Shown: positions 42,478-51,878 of the stretch, piece by piece
How positions within the stretch are numbered: position 1 is the stretch's first letter
How the letters are laid out: each line of letters opens with the position of its first letter
The notes under the pieces: generated by a model
Told to the model about the DNA's origin: nothing
Database searches by the model: none
What the model saw: the letters and a program-made list of their open reading frames with translations, nothing else
Origin: Dyella sp. EPa41
GTDB taxonomy: Bacteria > Pseudomonadota > Gammaproteobacteria > Xanthomonadales > Rhodanobacteraceae
Assembly: GCF_016586165.1 (NCBI RefSeq)
Contig: NZ_BCPR01000029.1
Location: forward strand, 1 to 55,773
Length of the DNA: 55,773 nt
Direction of reading: 5' to 3'
Position numbers and translations under genes: made by a program

Positions 42478-42512
42478 GCTATCTTGATTATCGTCCCGGT
42501 AATCAAGATAGC
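42478..42512. promoter_or_regulatory. perfect 13-bp-arm palindrome before the LexA/UmuD-like gene
   Basis: GCTATCTTGATTA, nine-base spacer TCGTCCCGG, TAATCAAGATAGC. The right arm ends three bases before ATG 42516, so it covers the place where a ribosome-binding site would be. It is a strong candidate for the operator through which the first protein, or a LexA relative, represses the cassette. As RNA it would be a 13-pair hairpin at the start codon. Confidence 0.7.
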
Positions 42513-42515
42513 GCT

Positions 42516-43085
42516 ATGCCCCCTGCCGAACATGGTGGACGCCGCCCAGGCGCCGGTCGTCCGGCTGGCGAGCCCAGCCAGCGCATACGCGTGCCTGAAA
42601 GCCAGGTGCCTGCGGTGCTGGCCTATCTGGATGCCTATCGCGAACCGACATCCCTGGACGCGCCGCGGCCGTTATCGCTGATGCCCTCGACGGTGGCGCT
42701 GACCGCCTTCCTCAGCCGCGTGCCCGCCGGCGTGCCCTCGCTAGCGGAGGACGATGTCGACGAGGTGGTCGACCTCAACGAGCACCTGGTGTTGCCGGGG
42801 CATGAGCCCAGCACCTTCATCATCCGCGTCTCCGGCTGGTCGATGATCGGCGCGGGCATTTTCGATGGCGACGAAGTGCTGGTGGACCGCGCCCTGGCCC
42901 CGCGCCAGGGCGACATCGTGGTGGCCGCGGTCAACAACGAGTTGACCATCAAACGCCTGGGCAAGCTGGATGGGCATGTGGCCCTGTTGCCCGAGAACGC
43001 GCACTTCAAGCCCATCGTGTTCCGCGAAGGCGAGACGCTGAGCGTCTGGGGCGTTGTCACCCGTTGCCTGCGCACCCTGCGCTGA
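42516..43085 (+). CDS. LexA/UmuD-like autoproteolytic protein heading the mutagenesis cassette
   Basis: 189 residues from ATG 42516. The N-terminus (GGRRPGAGRPAGEPSQRIRVPESQV) is the GGxRxGAGRP head found on LexA2/UmuD-like proteins. The C-terminal S24 peptidase domain is intact: VSGWSMIGAGIFDGDEVLVD with Ser109, and NNELTIKRL with Lys146, a spacing of 37 as in UmuD. A cleavage site A71–G72 (VPAGVPS) lies 38 residues before the Ser. RecA-stimulated self-cleavage is expected. It is followed seven bases later by imuA. It may regulate the cassette, act like UmuD, or both; the sequence alone cannot decide. Confidence 0.85.
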   Translation: MPPAEHGGRRPGAGRPAGEPSQRIRVPESQVPAVLAYLDAYREPTSLDAPRPLSLMPSTVALTAFLSRVPAGVPSLAEDDVDEVVDLNEHLVLPGHEPSTFIIRVSGWSMIGAGIFDGDEVLVDRALAPRQGDIVVAAVNNELTIKRLGKLDGHVALLPENAHFKPIVFREGETLSVWGVVTRCLRTLR

Positions 43086-43092
43086 GGCGGCC

Positions 43093-43716
43093 ATGGGCCA
43101 GGTCGTCGCGCTCGATTCGCTGTTCCACAGTCGCCAGGTCTGGCATGGCCGGGCGGCGCCCTTGCCGGGCAGCAGCGAGCCGACCGGCTGGCCGATGCTG
43201 GATGCGGTCCTGCCCACGGGCGGCTGGCCCGAGCATGCGATGACCGAAATCCTCCTGCCCGCCGACGGCGTGGGCGAACTGCAACTGGTGTTGCCCACGC
43301 TGGCACGCATGACGCAAGCGCAGCGGCACGTGATGGTGGTCGCGCCGCCCTACGTGCCCTGTGTCGCCGGATGGGAAGCGCGCGGCGTGGTGATGGCGCA
43401 GGTGGATATCGTGCAGGCGGCCGATCGCGACGTGCTGTGGGCTGCCGAGCAATGCCTGCGCTCCGGCAGCTGTGCCGCCGTACTGGCCTGGCCGATGCAG
43501 GCGGACGATCGTGCGCTGCGCCGCCTGCAGGTGGCGGCCGACACGGGCAAGGCGCTGGCCTTCGTTTTTCGCGATCGTCGCCATGCCGCGCACGCTTCGC
43601 CTGCCGCCCTGCGGCTGGAGCTGGAAAGCGAGCCGGCGCCGCGCGTGCACGTGCGCAAATGCCGTGGCGGCAATCCGCCGGCGCAGGCGGTGGCGCTGGC
43701 CGCCGGCTGGTCGTGA
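43093..43716 (+). CDS. imuA: translesion synthesis-associated protein ImuA
   Basis: 207 residues. RecA-like remnant fold: HSRQVWHGRAAPLPGSSEPTGWPMLDAVLPTGGWPEHAMTEILL (in parts) near the start, and the AADTGKALAFVFRDRRHAAHASPAALRLELE segment typical of ImuA (also called SulA2/ImuA'). In imuA-imuB-dnaE2 cassettes it links RecA to the mutasome. A 12-base gap separates it from imuB. Identification rests on both sequence and the invariant gene order. Confidence 0.9.
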   Translation: MGQVVALDSLFHSRQVWHGRAAPLPGSSEPTGWPMLDAVLPTGGWPEHAMTEILLPADGVGELQLVLPTLARMTQAQRHVMVVAPPYVPCVAGWEARGVVMAQVDIVQAADRDVLWAAEQCLRSGSCAAVLAWPMQADDRALRRLQVAADTGKALAFVFRDRRHAAHASPAALRLELESEPAPRVHVRKCRGGNPPAQAVALAAGWS

Positions 43717-43728
43717 CGAGGCGCCGGC

Positions 43729-45141
43729 ATGCTGTGGGCCTGCGTATTGCTGCCGCAACTGGCGCTGGATGGTGTCCTTCGCCGCCGCCCGCCATCGGAC
43801 GAGCCATTGGTGCTGGTGAGCGGCCCGGCGCAGGGGCGCATCGTGCATGCGGCCAATGCCTCCGCGCGTGCGGCGGGTCTCTATCGCGGGCAGCGGCTGA
43901 CCGCGGCGCAGGCGCTGCTGCCGTCATTCGTCATGATCGAACACAGCGCAGGCGACGAGATGCATTGGCACCGCCTGCTCGCCGCCTGGGCGTATCGCTA
44001 TAGCGGCGACGTAGGGTTGCTGCCGCATGCGGTGGTGCTGGAGGTCAGCCGCAGCCTCAACCTGTTCGGTCCATGGCCGCATTTCGAATCGCTGCTGCGC
44101 GAGGATCTCGTCGGCCTGGGTTTTCGCCATCGCATCGCGCTGGCGCCGACGCCGCAGGCTGCCTACGTGCTGGCCGGCGTGGAAGACGGCATGGCGGTGC
44201 TGGATGCGCCGAAGCTGCGGGGCGCGTTGTCGTTCATCGACGTGGCGCGTGCGCGGCTTCCCGACGGCGCGGCGGCGTCGTTGCAGTCGATGGGCATCCG
44301 TACGCTGGGACAAATGCTGGCCTTGCCGCGCGCGGGCCTGCAACGGCGCTTCGGCGGCGACCTGGTGGCACACATCGATCGCCTGCTCGGCGACGAACCC
44401 TCCCCGATGGAAAGCTATCGGCCACCCGACACGTTCGACCAGCGCATGGAGTGGACGCACGAGATCGAGCACGTCGAGGCGCTGGTGTTTCCGCTGCGCC
44501 GGCTCACGGGCGACCTGTCTGCCTATCTCGCCGGTCGCGACGGCGGCGTGCAACGGTTCGAGCTGCTGCTGGAACATCGCGATGTGCCGCCGACGCGCGT
44601 GAGCGTGGGCATGCTGGCCGCGGCGCGCGAAGCCTCGCTGCTGTTCGATTGCGCGCGGGGCCGGCTGGAGCGCGTGGCGTTGCCGCAGCCGGTGGTGGCG
44701 ATGCAATTGCTCGCGCCGGACCTGCCGCCTTTCGTGCCGGCGGGCCGCGACCTGTTCGATGCACGGCCCGCGAATGCGATGCCGCTCGACCAGCTGCGCG
44801 AACGCCTGCGTTCGCGCCTGGGCGAGCAATCCATCCAGCACCTGCGACGCACGGTCGACCCGCGCCCCGAGCGTGCGCAGACCGCGGAGCCTGGCACGAA
44901 AGAAATGCCTCGGCGGGAAGGCTTGCCTCGTCCCGCCTGGCTGCTGGGTACGCCACGCCCATGGCGAGGCCCGCCACCGGAGCTGCTGGCCGGGCCCGAG
45001 CGTATCGAAACCGGCTGGTGGGACGGCGGCGAGATCCGGCGCGATTACTACGTGGCGCGCACCGCGCAAGGCCAGTACGCCTGGATCTATGGCGCGCCGG
45101 GCGAGCAGGGCGCGTGGATGCTGCACGGGTGGTTCGCATGA
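43729..45141 (+). CDS. imuB: ImuB, catalytically inactive Y-family polymerase-like protein
   Basis: 470 residues. Y-family fold with the catalytic acidic residues replaced: the first motif reads [16 protein letters not shown] instead of a D-x-D-x-FFA motif, and the second reads [11 protein letters not shown] instead of S-x-DE. Helix-hairpin region ([23 protein letters not shown]) and little-finger region are present. The C-terminus ([26 protein letters not shown], in parts) is the typical ImuB end. Acts as the hub binding the sliding clamp, ImuA and DnaE2. The stop overlaps dnaE2 by ATGA. Confidence 0.93.
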   Translation: MLWACVLLPQLALDGVLRRRPPSDEPLVLVSGPAQGRIVHAANASARAAGLYRGQRLTAAQALLPSFVMIEHSAGDEMHWHRLLAAWAYRYSGDVGLLPHAVVLEVSRSLNLFGPWPHFESLLREDLVGLGFRHRIALAPTPQAAYVLAGVEDGMAVLDAPKLRGALSFIDVARARLPDGAAASLQSMGIRTLGQMLALPRAGLQRRFGGDLVAHIDRLLGDEPSPMESYRPPDTFDQRMEWTHEIEHVEALVFPLRRLTGDLSAYLAGRDGGVQRFELLLEHRDVPPTRVSVGMLAAAREASLLFDCARGRLERVALPQPVVAMQLLAPDLPPFVPAGRDLFDARPANAMPLDQLRERLRSRLGEQSIQHLRRTVDPRPERAQTAEPGTKEMPRREGLPRPAWLLGTPRPWRGPPPELLAGPERIETGWWDGGEIRRDYYVARTAQGQYAWIYGAPGEQGAWMLHGWFA

Positions 45142-48100
45142 ACGACTACGCCGAACTGCATTGCCTGTCGAACTTCTCCTTCCAGCGCGGCGCATCGAGC
45201 GCGCTGGAGTTGTTCGAGCGGGCGAGGGATTGCGGCTATCGCGCGCTGGCGATCACCGACGAGTGTTCGTTGGCGGGCATCGTGCGCGCACTGGAGGCAT
45301 CGCGTGAAACCGGCGTCCCGTTGATCGTCGGGGCCGAGTTCCAGATCGAGGATGGCCCCAGGCTGGTGCTGCTGTGCGAGAACCTGGAAGGCTACCAGTC
45401 GATGTGCGCGCTCATCACGCGCGGACGCCGCGTTGCCGAGAAAGGCTCGTATCGCGTGACGCGCGAGGATTTCGCCGACGGCCTGCCTGGCACGCTGGCC
45501 TTGTGGATACCCGCCAACGAACCGCGGCACGAGGACGGCGCATGGGTGCGTTCGTTGTTCGCCGGCCGCGCCTGGATCGCCGTGGAGCTGCATCGCGGCC
45601 CTGATGACTCGCGACGGCTGCAGGCCCTCGAGGAACTCGGCCAGTCGCTGGGCCTGCCGCTGGTGGCCACCGGCGACGTGCACATGCACGTGCGCCGCCG
45701 CCGCGCCCTGCAGGACGTGCTTACCGCCACGCGCCATCGCTGCACGGTGGCCGAGGCGGGTGCGCTGCTGTTTCCCAATGGCGAGCGCCACCTGCGCAGG
45801 CGCGAGACGCTGTCGGCGATCTATCCGCGTGCGCTGATGGAAGAAAGCGTGCGCATCGCCAAACGCTGCACCTTCCAGCTCACCGAGTTGAAGTATCGCT
45901 ACCCGGCCGAGCTGGTGCCGGAAGGGCATACGGCTTTCAGCTGGTTGTGCCACCTTACGGAAGAAGGCGTGCGCTGGCGCTGGCCGCAGGGCGTGACACC
46001 GAAGGCGCGCCGGCTGATCGACGGCGAACTGGCGCTGATCGAATTCCGCAAGTACGAGTCCTTCTTCCTCACCGTGAAGGACATCGTGGATTACGCGCGC
46101 AGCCAGGGCATTCTCTGCCAGGGTCGCGGTTCGGCGGCGAACTCGGCGGTCTGCTTTGCGCTGGGCGTCACCGAGGTCAGCCCGGATACGCACGAGCTGC
46201 TGCTGGAGCGCTTCATCTCCGTCGAGCGCGACGAGGCGCCCGACATCGACATCGATTTCGAGCACGAGCGCCGCGAGGAAGTCATCCAGTACATCTACCG
46301 CAAGTACGGACGCGAACGCGCCGCGCTGGCCGCGACCGTGATCTGCTACCGCGGCAAGAGCGCCGTGCGCGACGTGGCTCGTGCGCTCGGCCTGCCCATG
46401 GACCAGGTCGACCTGCTGGCCAAGGTGTTTGGCTGGGATCGCGAGAACGTGCTGGAGGACAACCTGCGCGAGCATGGGCTCGATCCGGACAACCCGCTGA
46501 TCCAGCGCATCTGCCGGCTCGCCTTCGAATTGCTGGATTTTCCGCGCCACCTGTCGCAGCACGTGGGTGGCTTCGTCATTTTCGACCAGCCCTTGTCGCG
46601 CCTGGTGCCGGTGGAGAACGCGGCGATGCCCGATCGCACCATCATCCAGTGGGACAAGGATGATCTGGAGACCATGAACCTGCTCAAGGTCGACTGCCTG
46701 GCGCTGGGCATGCTGACTTGCGTGCGCAAGTGCCTGGACCTGCTGCGCTCGCACCATGGCCGCGACCTCAGCATGGCGAAGATCGGCCAGGACGAGGCCA
46801 ACGATGAGAAGACCTACGAGATGATCCGGAACGCCGACACCATCGGCGTGTTCCAGATCGAAAGCCGTGCGCAGATGGCCATGCTGCCGCGGCACCGGCC
46901 GGAGAAGTTCTACGACCTGGTGATCCAGGTGGCCATCGTGCGACCCGGGCCCATCCAGGGCGACATGGTGCATCCGTATCTGCGGCGCAAGCGCGGAGAA
47001 GAAGAGGTCACTTATCCCTCCGATGAACTGAAGGATGTCTTCGAACGCACGCTGGGCGTGCCGTTGTTCCAGGAACAGGTGATGAAGCTGGCCATGGTGG
47101 CCGCGAAATACACCGGCGGCGAAGCCGACGAACTGCGCCGCGCCATGGCTGCGTGGAAGCGGCACGGCGGCCTGGAAAAGCATCGGGACAAATTGATCGG
47201 CCGCATGCTGGAAAGAAATTACACGCGCGAGTTCGCCGAGCGCATCTTCGAGCAGATCAAGGGTTTCGGCTCCTACGGCTTCCCCGAGAGCCACGCGGCC
47301 AGTTTCGCGCAGATCGCCTATGTGAGCAGCTGGCTCAAGTGTCATTACCCCGGCGCCTTCCTGTGCGCACTGCTCAATGCGCAGCCCATGGGTTTCTATG
47401 CGCCGTCGCAGCTGGTGCAGGATGCGCAGCGCCACCATGTGCGCGTCCGCCCGGTCGACGTGCGGTCCAGCCATTGGGACAACAGGCTGGAACCCGACGC
47501 CACCTCCGCGGGTGGCTTTGCGATACGCCTGGGTTTTCGCCAGGTGCGCGGCTGCCGCGAAGACGTGGCTCTCCGCCTGGCGTCGGCACGCGAGCGGATG
47601 CCATTTGCCGATGTGGCCGACCTGTGCGCGCGTGCCGGACTGGATTCGCGCCATCAGGAGGCGCTGGCCGAGGCGGGCGCCTTGCGTGGCCTTGCGGGCC
47701 ATCGTCATCGCGCGCGTTGGGCGATGGCCGGCGTCGAGCCGCAACTTCCGCTGTTCGGCCACGCCAGCCCCGAAGAAGAGGCCGTCGCGCTGCCGCCGCC
47801 GACCCAGGCGCAGAACACGCTGGCCGACTATGCCCGCACCGGGCTGAGCCTGGGTCCGCATCCCATGCGGCAGATACGCGCCCGGCTGAGCGCCGCACGC
47901 TGCGTGGATTCGCGCACGCTGCAGAACCGGCCGCACGCCAGTCGCGTGCGTGCAGCCGGCCTGGTCACGCAACGCCAGCGCCCACAGACGGCCAGCGGCG
48001 TCACCTTCATCACGCTCGAAGACGAATTTGGACCGATCAATGTGGTGGTGTGGAGCCATGTGGCCGCGCGCCAGCGCCGGATCTATCTTGAGGCGCGCCT

Positions 48101-48221
48101 GATGGGCGTGGATGGACGTTGGGAGCAGGTGGACGGCGTCAGCCATCTCATTGCACATCGCCTGATCGACTTCAGTCCCTTCCTTGGCTCGCTGGACAGC
48201 CGTTCCCGCGACTTCCACTGA
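45138..48221 (+). CDS. dnaE2: error-prone DNA polymerase DnaE2
   Basis: 1027 residues from ATG 45138 (family ~1020–1080). N-terminal PHP domain ([57 protein letters not shown]). Polymerase active site [18 protein letters not shown] with Asp369 and Asp371; upstream [19 protein letters not shown], downstream [17 protein letters not shown] and [23 protein letters not shown]-terminal OB-fold ([14 protein letters not shown] ... [13 protein letters not shown]) closes the protein. Mutagenic translesion polymerase of the damage response, using ImuB for clamp access. Frame stays open far upstream inside imuB, but the true start is fixed by the ATGA overlap and family start. Confidence 0.95.
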   Translation: MNDYAELHCLSNFSFQRGASSALELFERARDCGYRALAITDECSLAGIVRALEASRETGVPLIVGAEFQIEDGPRLVLLCENLEGYQSMCALITRGRRVAEKGSYRVTREDFADGLPGTLALWIPANEPRHEDGAWVRSLFAGRAWIAVELHRGPDDSRRLQALEELGQSLGLPLVATGDVHMHVRRRRALQDVLTATRHRCTVAEAGALLFPNGERHLRRRETLSAIYPRALMEESVRIAKRCTFQLTELKYRYPAELVPEGHTAFSWLCHLTEEGVRWRWPQGVTPKARRLIDGELALIEFRKYESFFLTVKDIVDYARSQGILCQGRGSAANSAVCFALGVTEVSPDTHELLLERFISVERDEAPDIDIDFEHERREEVIQYIYRKYGRERAALAATVICYRGKSAVRDVARALGLPMDQVDLLAKVFGWDRENVLEDNLREHGLDPDNPLIQRICRLAFELLDFPRHLSQHVGGFVIFDQPLSRLVPVENAAMPDRTIIQWDKDDLETMNLLKVDCLALGMLTCVRKCLDLLRSHHGRDLSMAKIGQDEANDEKTYEMIRNADTIGVFQIESRAQMAMLPRHRPEKFYDLVIQVAIVRPGPIQGDMVHPYLRRKRGEEEVTYPSDELKDVFERTLGVPLFQEQVMKLAMVAAKYTGGEADELRRAMAAWKRHGGLEKHRDKLIGRMLERNYTREFAERIFEQIKGFGSYGFPESHAASFAQIAYVSSWLKCHYPGAFLCALLNAQPMGFYAPSQLVQDAQRHHVRVRPVDVRSSHWDNRLEPDATSAGGFAIRLGFRQVRGCREDVALRLASARERMPFADVADLCARAGLDSRHQEALAEAGALRGLAGHRHRARWAMAGVEPQLPLFGHASPEEEAVALPPPTQAQNTLADYARTGLSLGPHPMRQIRARLSAARCVDSRTLQNRPHASRVRAAGLVTQRQRPQTASGVTFITLEDEFGPINVVVWSHVAARQRRIYLEARLMGVDGRWEQVDGVSHLIAHRLIDFSPFLGSLDSRSRDFH

Positions 48222-48227
48222 ATGGCG

Positions 48228-48248
48228 CGGCCTGCCGATGGCAGGCCG
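48228..48248 (+). terminator. hairpin ending the dnaE2 cassette
   Basis: CGGCCTGCC, loop GAT, GGCAGGCCG: a perfect nine-pair stem starting six bases after the dnaE2 stop. No T-run, so it may need a factor or act as a 3'-end stabiliser. Confidence 0.6.
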
Positions 48249-48515
48249 TCCCGGCAGCGGGTTGCCCGCCGGTGTGCCAACCCTGAAACATCATTGCCGA
48301 TGCCTGGCTGCATGCATGATCTTCGCAAATGGACTGGCATGATCCTGCGTGCGGCGCGCCATGAACGTTCGATTCTGCGGAGTGGGGCGGATCGATTCGT
48401 ACGAAGCCGCGATCGCAACCCGCTGCCTGGCGACCGTTCACGCGGCGGTTCGGCTTTCCTTGACGGGCAGGCGGGTTTCCGGGGACCGATGTCTTGCTGA
48501 CCTATGGTGAGCGAC

Positions 48516-48953
48516 ATGTTCAAGCATATCCTGCTGCCTACGGACGGCTCCGAACTCTCCCTGCGGGCCGTGGACATGGGAATCGGCATTGCCGTCAGGC
48601 ATGGCGCCAGCGTGTTTGCGCTCCACGTGATCAAGCCGCCTCCGGGCGTGCAGCATCTTTCGGACATGCTCGTGCTTCCGGAAGACGAGCGCACCCTGAA
48701 GATCACGCGCAAGGCCACCTCCTATCTCGATGAGGTGCGCCAGCGCGCCGAGGCAGCCCGGGTGGAATGCCATAGCGCCTACGAATTCGACCTGCGGCCT
48801 TACATGGCCATCGTTGCCGCCGCCCGCAAGCAGCAATGCGATCTCATCGTCATGGGGTCGCACGGGCGAACCGGCCTGGACAGGCTTCGACTGGGAAGCC
48901 AGGCAAGCAAGCTGCTGGTGAGCACGGATGTCCCCGTGCTCATCTGTCGCTGA
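48516..48953 (+). CDS. universal stress protein, single domain
   Basis: 145 residues from ATG 48516, with GGTGA just upstream; ATG 48504 would add four residues. Starts FKHILLPTDGSELSLRAVDMGIGIAV and has an intact ATP loop, GSHGRTGLDRLRLGSQASKLL. Shares the FDLRPYMAIVAAARKQ segment with the Usp at 27787. Fourth Usp gene of the window, standing alone after the dnaE2 terminator with a 250-base space that must hold its promoter. Confidence 0.92.
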   Translation: MFKHILLPTDGSELSLRAVDMGIGIAVRHGASVFALHVIKPPPGVQHLSDMLVLPEDERTLKITRKATSYLDEVRQRAEAARVECHSAYEFDLRPYMAIVAAARKQQCDLIVMGSHGRTGLDRLRLGSQASKLLVSTDVPVLICR

Positions 48954-49406
48954 GCGCTCGCCGTCTCCGCCTCGAGGCGGCGCGTCGCGCCCGTCGCTCA
49001 TGTCAAATGGGCGTCTAAACGCGCCTTCGCCAAGGCGGCGCCTGATGGGTCGTCGGCGCAACGGAAAGACTTTCTTCGTTCTGTCTACCGTGAAATTACT
49101 TAAGTATTTTTCTCGCCGGTAATCCTTTAAAAGTTCGAGCGAAAAGCCCTGGAAAGAAGGGCCGGAAACGACTCGGAAGGCTGCTCGTTGCGTGCACTAA
49201 ACACCGTAAATTTACGGTGTTTTTCGCAAAAAACGATTCACGCCGCTTTGATCATGGCGCGACCATTCTTTGCCTCGGGTGCAATACCCGTTGGGGTTGG
49301 GGCGAAAGCTTTTTCTTGATGATGAGTGTCAGTCGTTTGGTCGGCTGGTTGCGCATGCACGCGCCGCCATCCGCTCAGGCTCCGGATCAATGCACTGGAG
49401 GCACTG
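48954..49406. other. 453-base leader region upstream of the PotE-type gene
   Basis: No gene is visible. Unlike the rest of the window, 49080–49250 is rich in A/T. It holds a TACTTAAGTA palindrome with A/T flanks (49093–49110), a 24-base perfect palindrome with a T-run (49199–49222) and a small hairpin CGGGT-GCAAT-ACCCG (49276–49290). The long leader and multiple structures are compatible with regulated transcription of the antiporter gene. Confidence 0.6.
49199..49224. terminator. 24-base perfect palindrome with T-run
   Basis: Left half AAACACCGTAAA, right half TTTACGGTGTTT, with no spacer; T continues to 49224. As RNA it gives a 10-pair stem with an AATT loop and a U-run, i.e. a good intrinsic terminator on both strands. 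It may end the Usp transcript, attenuate transcription into the antiporter gene 185 bases downstream, or be a protein operator. Confidence 0.6.
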
Positions 49407-50738
49407 ATGGACGGCACGAAGAAGATGAGCATGATGCAGCTGACCGTGCTGGTGGCGGTCAACATGATGGGGTCGGGCATCATTATGCTGCCGGCGAACA
49501 TGGCAAAGGTCGGCGCGATATCGCTCCTTTCATGGATCGTGACGGCGCTTGGTTCCATGGCGATCGCCTACGGGTTCGCGCAGGCTGGCCTGCTCAACCA
49601 GCGAACCGGCGGCATGGCGGCCTACGCCGAGGATGCGTACGGAAAGGGCGGTTACTTCCTCACGTTCTTCCTGTATTTCCTGTCGCTGGCGATCGGCAAT
49701 GTCGCCATCGCGATTTCGGCGGTGGGTTATCTCGCGGCGTTTTTCCCCTGGCTGTCGTCCTCGCCGATGGCGACATGCGTCGGCGTGATCCTGCTCATCT
49801 GGCTCACTACGGCGGCGAACTTCGGCGGTCCCCGCATCACCGGCCGCATCGGCGCCATTACCGTCTGGGGCGTGATCGTTCCGGTGGCTGGCCTGTCGCT
49901 CATCGGCTGGTTCTGGTTCAAGAGTTCCACCTTCGCGGAAGCCTGGAATCCCCAGGGCTTGAGCCTGATGAAGGGCATGGATTCGAGCATTGCGCTCACC
50001 TTGTGGGCGTTTCTTGGCATGGAGTCGGCGGCGCAGAACTCCGACGCCGTGGAAAACCCCAAGCGCGATGTGCCCATGGCCTGCATGCTCGGCACGCTCG
50101 GCGCGGCGGTGATCTACGTGCTGTCCACCACCGTGATCCAGGGCATCGTGCCAAACAAGGAGCTGGCCGAGTCCACCGGGCCGTTTGCCTTGGCCTACTC
50201 GCAGATGTTCAACCCCGCCGTGGGCTCGGTGATCCGCGCGCTGGCCATCCTGGCCTGCCTGGGTTCATTGCTCGGATGGCAGTTCACCATCGCGCAGACC
50301 GCGAAGACAGCGGCCGAGGACCACCTGTTCCCGCGCTTCTTCGCCAAGGTCAACAAGATGACCGCGCCGGTGGTGGGCATGATCGTCATGGGCGTGGTGC
50401 AGACCCTGCTGGCGTTTTCCACGGCATCGCCTAGCCTGGGCGAACAGTTCGCGGTGCTGGTCAATCTTGCGGTGGTCACCAATGTCATCCCCTACATCAT
50501 CGCGCTCTCCGCCTTGATGGTGATGATGCGCAGGGCAGGCGTCCCCGACGGCACCTACAAGCTCAACACGTTCGTGGCGACGGTGGCGATGCTCTACAGC
50601 ACCTACGCCATCTACGCCTCGGGCATGGAGGCCGTGCTGGGCGGCACCATCGTCCTGGCGCTCACCATCCTGATCTACGGTTTCCTGGCTCCGCGGTTCC
50701 CTTCGCCGGTGGTTGCTACCCAGCCGGTACGCAGTTAG
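49407..50738 (+). CDS. potE: putrescine/ornithine antiporter-type APC transporter
   Basis: 443 residues from ATG 49407 with GGAGG upstream. About 12 membrane segments. Strong likeness to E. coli PotE along the whole length: QLTVLVAVNMMGSGIIMLPANMAKVG, ANFGGPRITGRIGAITVWGVI, TLWAFLGMESAAQNSDAVENPKRDVP, CLGSLLGWQFTIAQTAK, QFAVLVNLAVVTNVIPYII (in parts). Expected to exchange putrescine and ornithine across the inner membrane. No ornithine decarboxylase gene is adjacent, so it may serve uptake or a related diamine/amino acid. Next gene, a solute-binding protein, is 38 bases downstream. Confidence 0.85.
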   Translation: MDGTKKMSMMQLTVLVAVNMMGSGIIMLPANMAKVGAISLLSWIVTALGSMAIAYGFAQAGLLNQRTGGMAAYAEDAYGKGGYFLTFFLYFLSLAIGNVAIAISAVGYLAAFFPWLSSSPMATCVGVILLIWLTTAANFGGPRITGRIGAITVWGVIVPVAGLSLIGWFWFKSSTFAEAWNPQGLSLMKGMDSSIALTLWAFLGMESAAQNSDAVENPKRDVPMACMLGTLGAAVIYVLSTTVIQGIVPNKELAESTGPFALAYSQMFNPAVGSVIRALAILACLGSLLGWQFTIAQTAKTAAEDHLFPRFFAKVNKMTAPVVGMIVMGVVQTLLAFSTASPSLGEQFAVLVNLAVVTNVIPYIIALSALMVMMRRAGVPDGTYKLNTFVATVAMLYSTYAIYASGMEAVLGGTIVLALTILIYGFLAPRFPSPVVATQPVRS

Positions 50739-50775
50739 ACCACCCGGGCGAAGCCTTGGCCTCAGGAGAGAAGAC

Positions 50776-51714
50776 ATGTCACGCATGAAGGATGTCGCAA
50801 TGCGAAACCACCTCCTTCGCTGGGTGATCCTGGCGTTGCTCCTCGTGTCCGTGCCCGCCGCGCTGGCGCAAGCGCAGACGGGCACGCTCGATCGCATACG
50901 CACGAACGGGAAGATGACGCTGGGCTACTACAACGAAGCGCAGCCGTTCACCTACCAGGGATCGTCGGGAACCCCGGATGGCTACGCGATCGCGCTGTGC
51001 CGCGCCATCGCCAGCGCCATACAGGAGGAGCTGAAGCTGCAGAACCTTTCGACGCAGTTCGTCGCCGTCGATGCGTCGGAGCGCTTCGATGCCGTCAAGG
51101 ACGGCCGCATCGACCTGCTTTGCGGGCCGTCCGTTCCCACCTTGAGCAATCGCGCGGAGGTGAGCTTTTCCATTCCCATCCTCGGCAGCGGCACCGGCGT
51201 GATGGTGCGAAGGGATGCGCCGGTCGCTTTTCGCGAATTGCTGGAAACCGGGCAAACGGCGGGCCATCCGATCTGGCGCGGCTCGCCGATGCTGACCGCG
51301 TTGCAGCAGCGCACGTTCTCGGTGATTTCGGGTTCGCTGCAGGAGCAGCTGCTCAAGAACCGGCGCGAGGAGCTCAACGTCAACAGCGTGATCTCGCTGG
51401 TGCCGGACCTCGCCACGGGCCTCAAGCAATTGCAGGACGGCAAGTCCGATGCGTTCGTCGCCGAGCGCAGCGTGCTGCTCGATCTCGCCAAGCGCGACAC
51501 GTCCGGCAACCTCGTCGTGCTCAATAGGGTCTTCGACTACGAGCCGCTGGCGCTGGCGCTGAGTCGCGACGACTCGGATTTTCGCCTAGTGGTCGATCGC
51601 ACCCTGAGCCAGCTGTATCGCTCGGGCAAGGTCAACGCGATCTACGAGCAGTATCTCGGCAAGCCGGACAAGGCGGCGCAGGACTGGTTCCGCAGGACGG
51701 CCGTGCCCCAGTAG
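50776..51714 (+). CDS. family-3 amino acid-type solute-binding protein
   Basis: 312 residues from ATG 50776 with AGGAGAG upstream. Signal peptide at residues ~8–33 (NHLLRWVILALLLVSVPAALA). Mature part: TLDRIRTNGKMTLGYYNEAQPFTYQG, DGYAIALCRAIASAIQEEL, then VDASERFDAVKDGRIDLLCGPSVPTLSNRAEVSFSIPIL, all typical of SBP_bac_3 (polar amino acid binding). No ABC permease or ATPase gene is adjacent; it sits behind the antiporter in a probable two-gene unit. It may be an orphan binding protein, a sensor input or serve a distant transporter. Confidence 0.85.
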   Translation: MSRMKDVAMRNHLLRWVILALLLVSVPAALAQAQTGTLDRIRTNGKMTLGYYNEAQPFTYQGSSGTPDGYAIALCRAIASAIQEELKLQNLSTQFVAVDASERFDAVKDGRIDLLCGPSVPTLSNRAEVSFSIPILGSGTGVMVRRDAPVAFRELLETGQTAGHPIWRGSPMLTALQQRTFSVISGSLQEQLLKNRREELNVNSVISLVPDLATGLKQLQDGKSDAFVAERSVLLDLAKRDTSGNLVVLNRVFDYEPLALALSRDDSDFRLVVDRTLSQLYRSGKVNAIYEQYLGKPDKAAQDWFRRTAVPQ

Positions 51715-51878
51715 GGGAGCCGGGCGCGCGCTGCGTGTGCAAACGGCGGGGCGGGGCTTCCCGCCTCCAATGGCGCAAGGGGCGCGACGCCAGGTGGGCA
51801 GTCATTTCCACCGATGCGGCGAGCAGCGTGGACCCCAAGCGCGACTGTCAAGCCAACCCGGCATGGGAGGAGGGCAGC

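Noticed and set aside
44073-45137. Upstream extension of the dnaE2 frame inside imuB
   Set aside because: The extension is low-complexity Arg/Ala/Gly sequence, whereas ATG 45138 gives the exact family start and an ATGA overlap.
45087-48218. Very long open frame antisense to dnaE2 (and similar ones antisense to other large genes, e.g. 14074–16413 and 39738–42533)
   Set aside because: High GC at third positions removes stop codons from the complementary frame; the translations are Arg/His/Gln-rich with no recognisable domain, and the plus-strand genes are certain.
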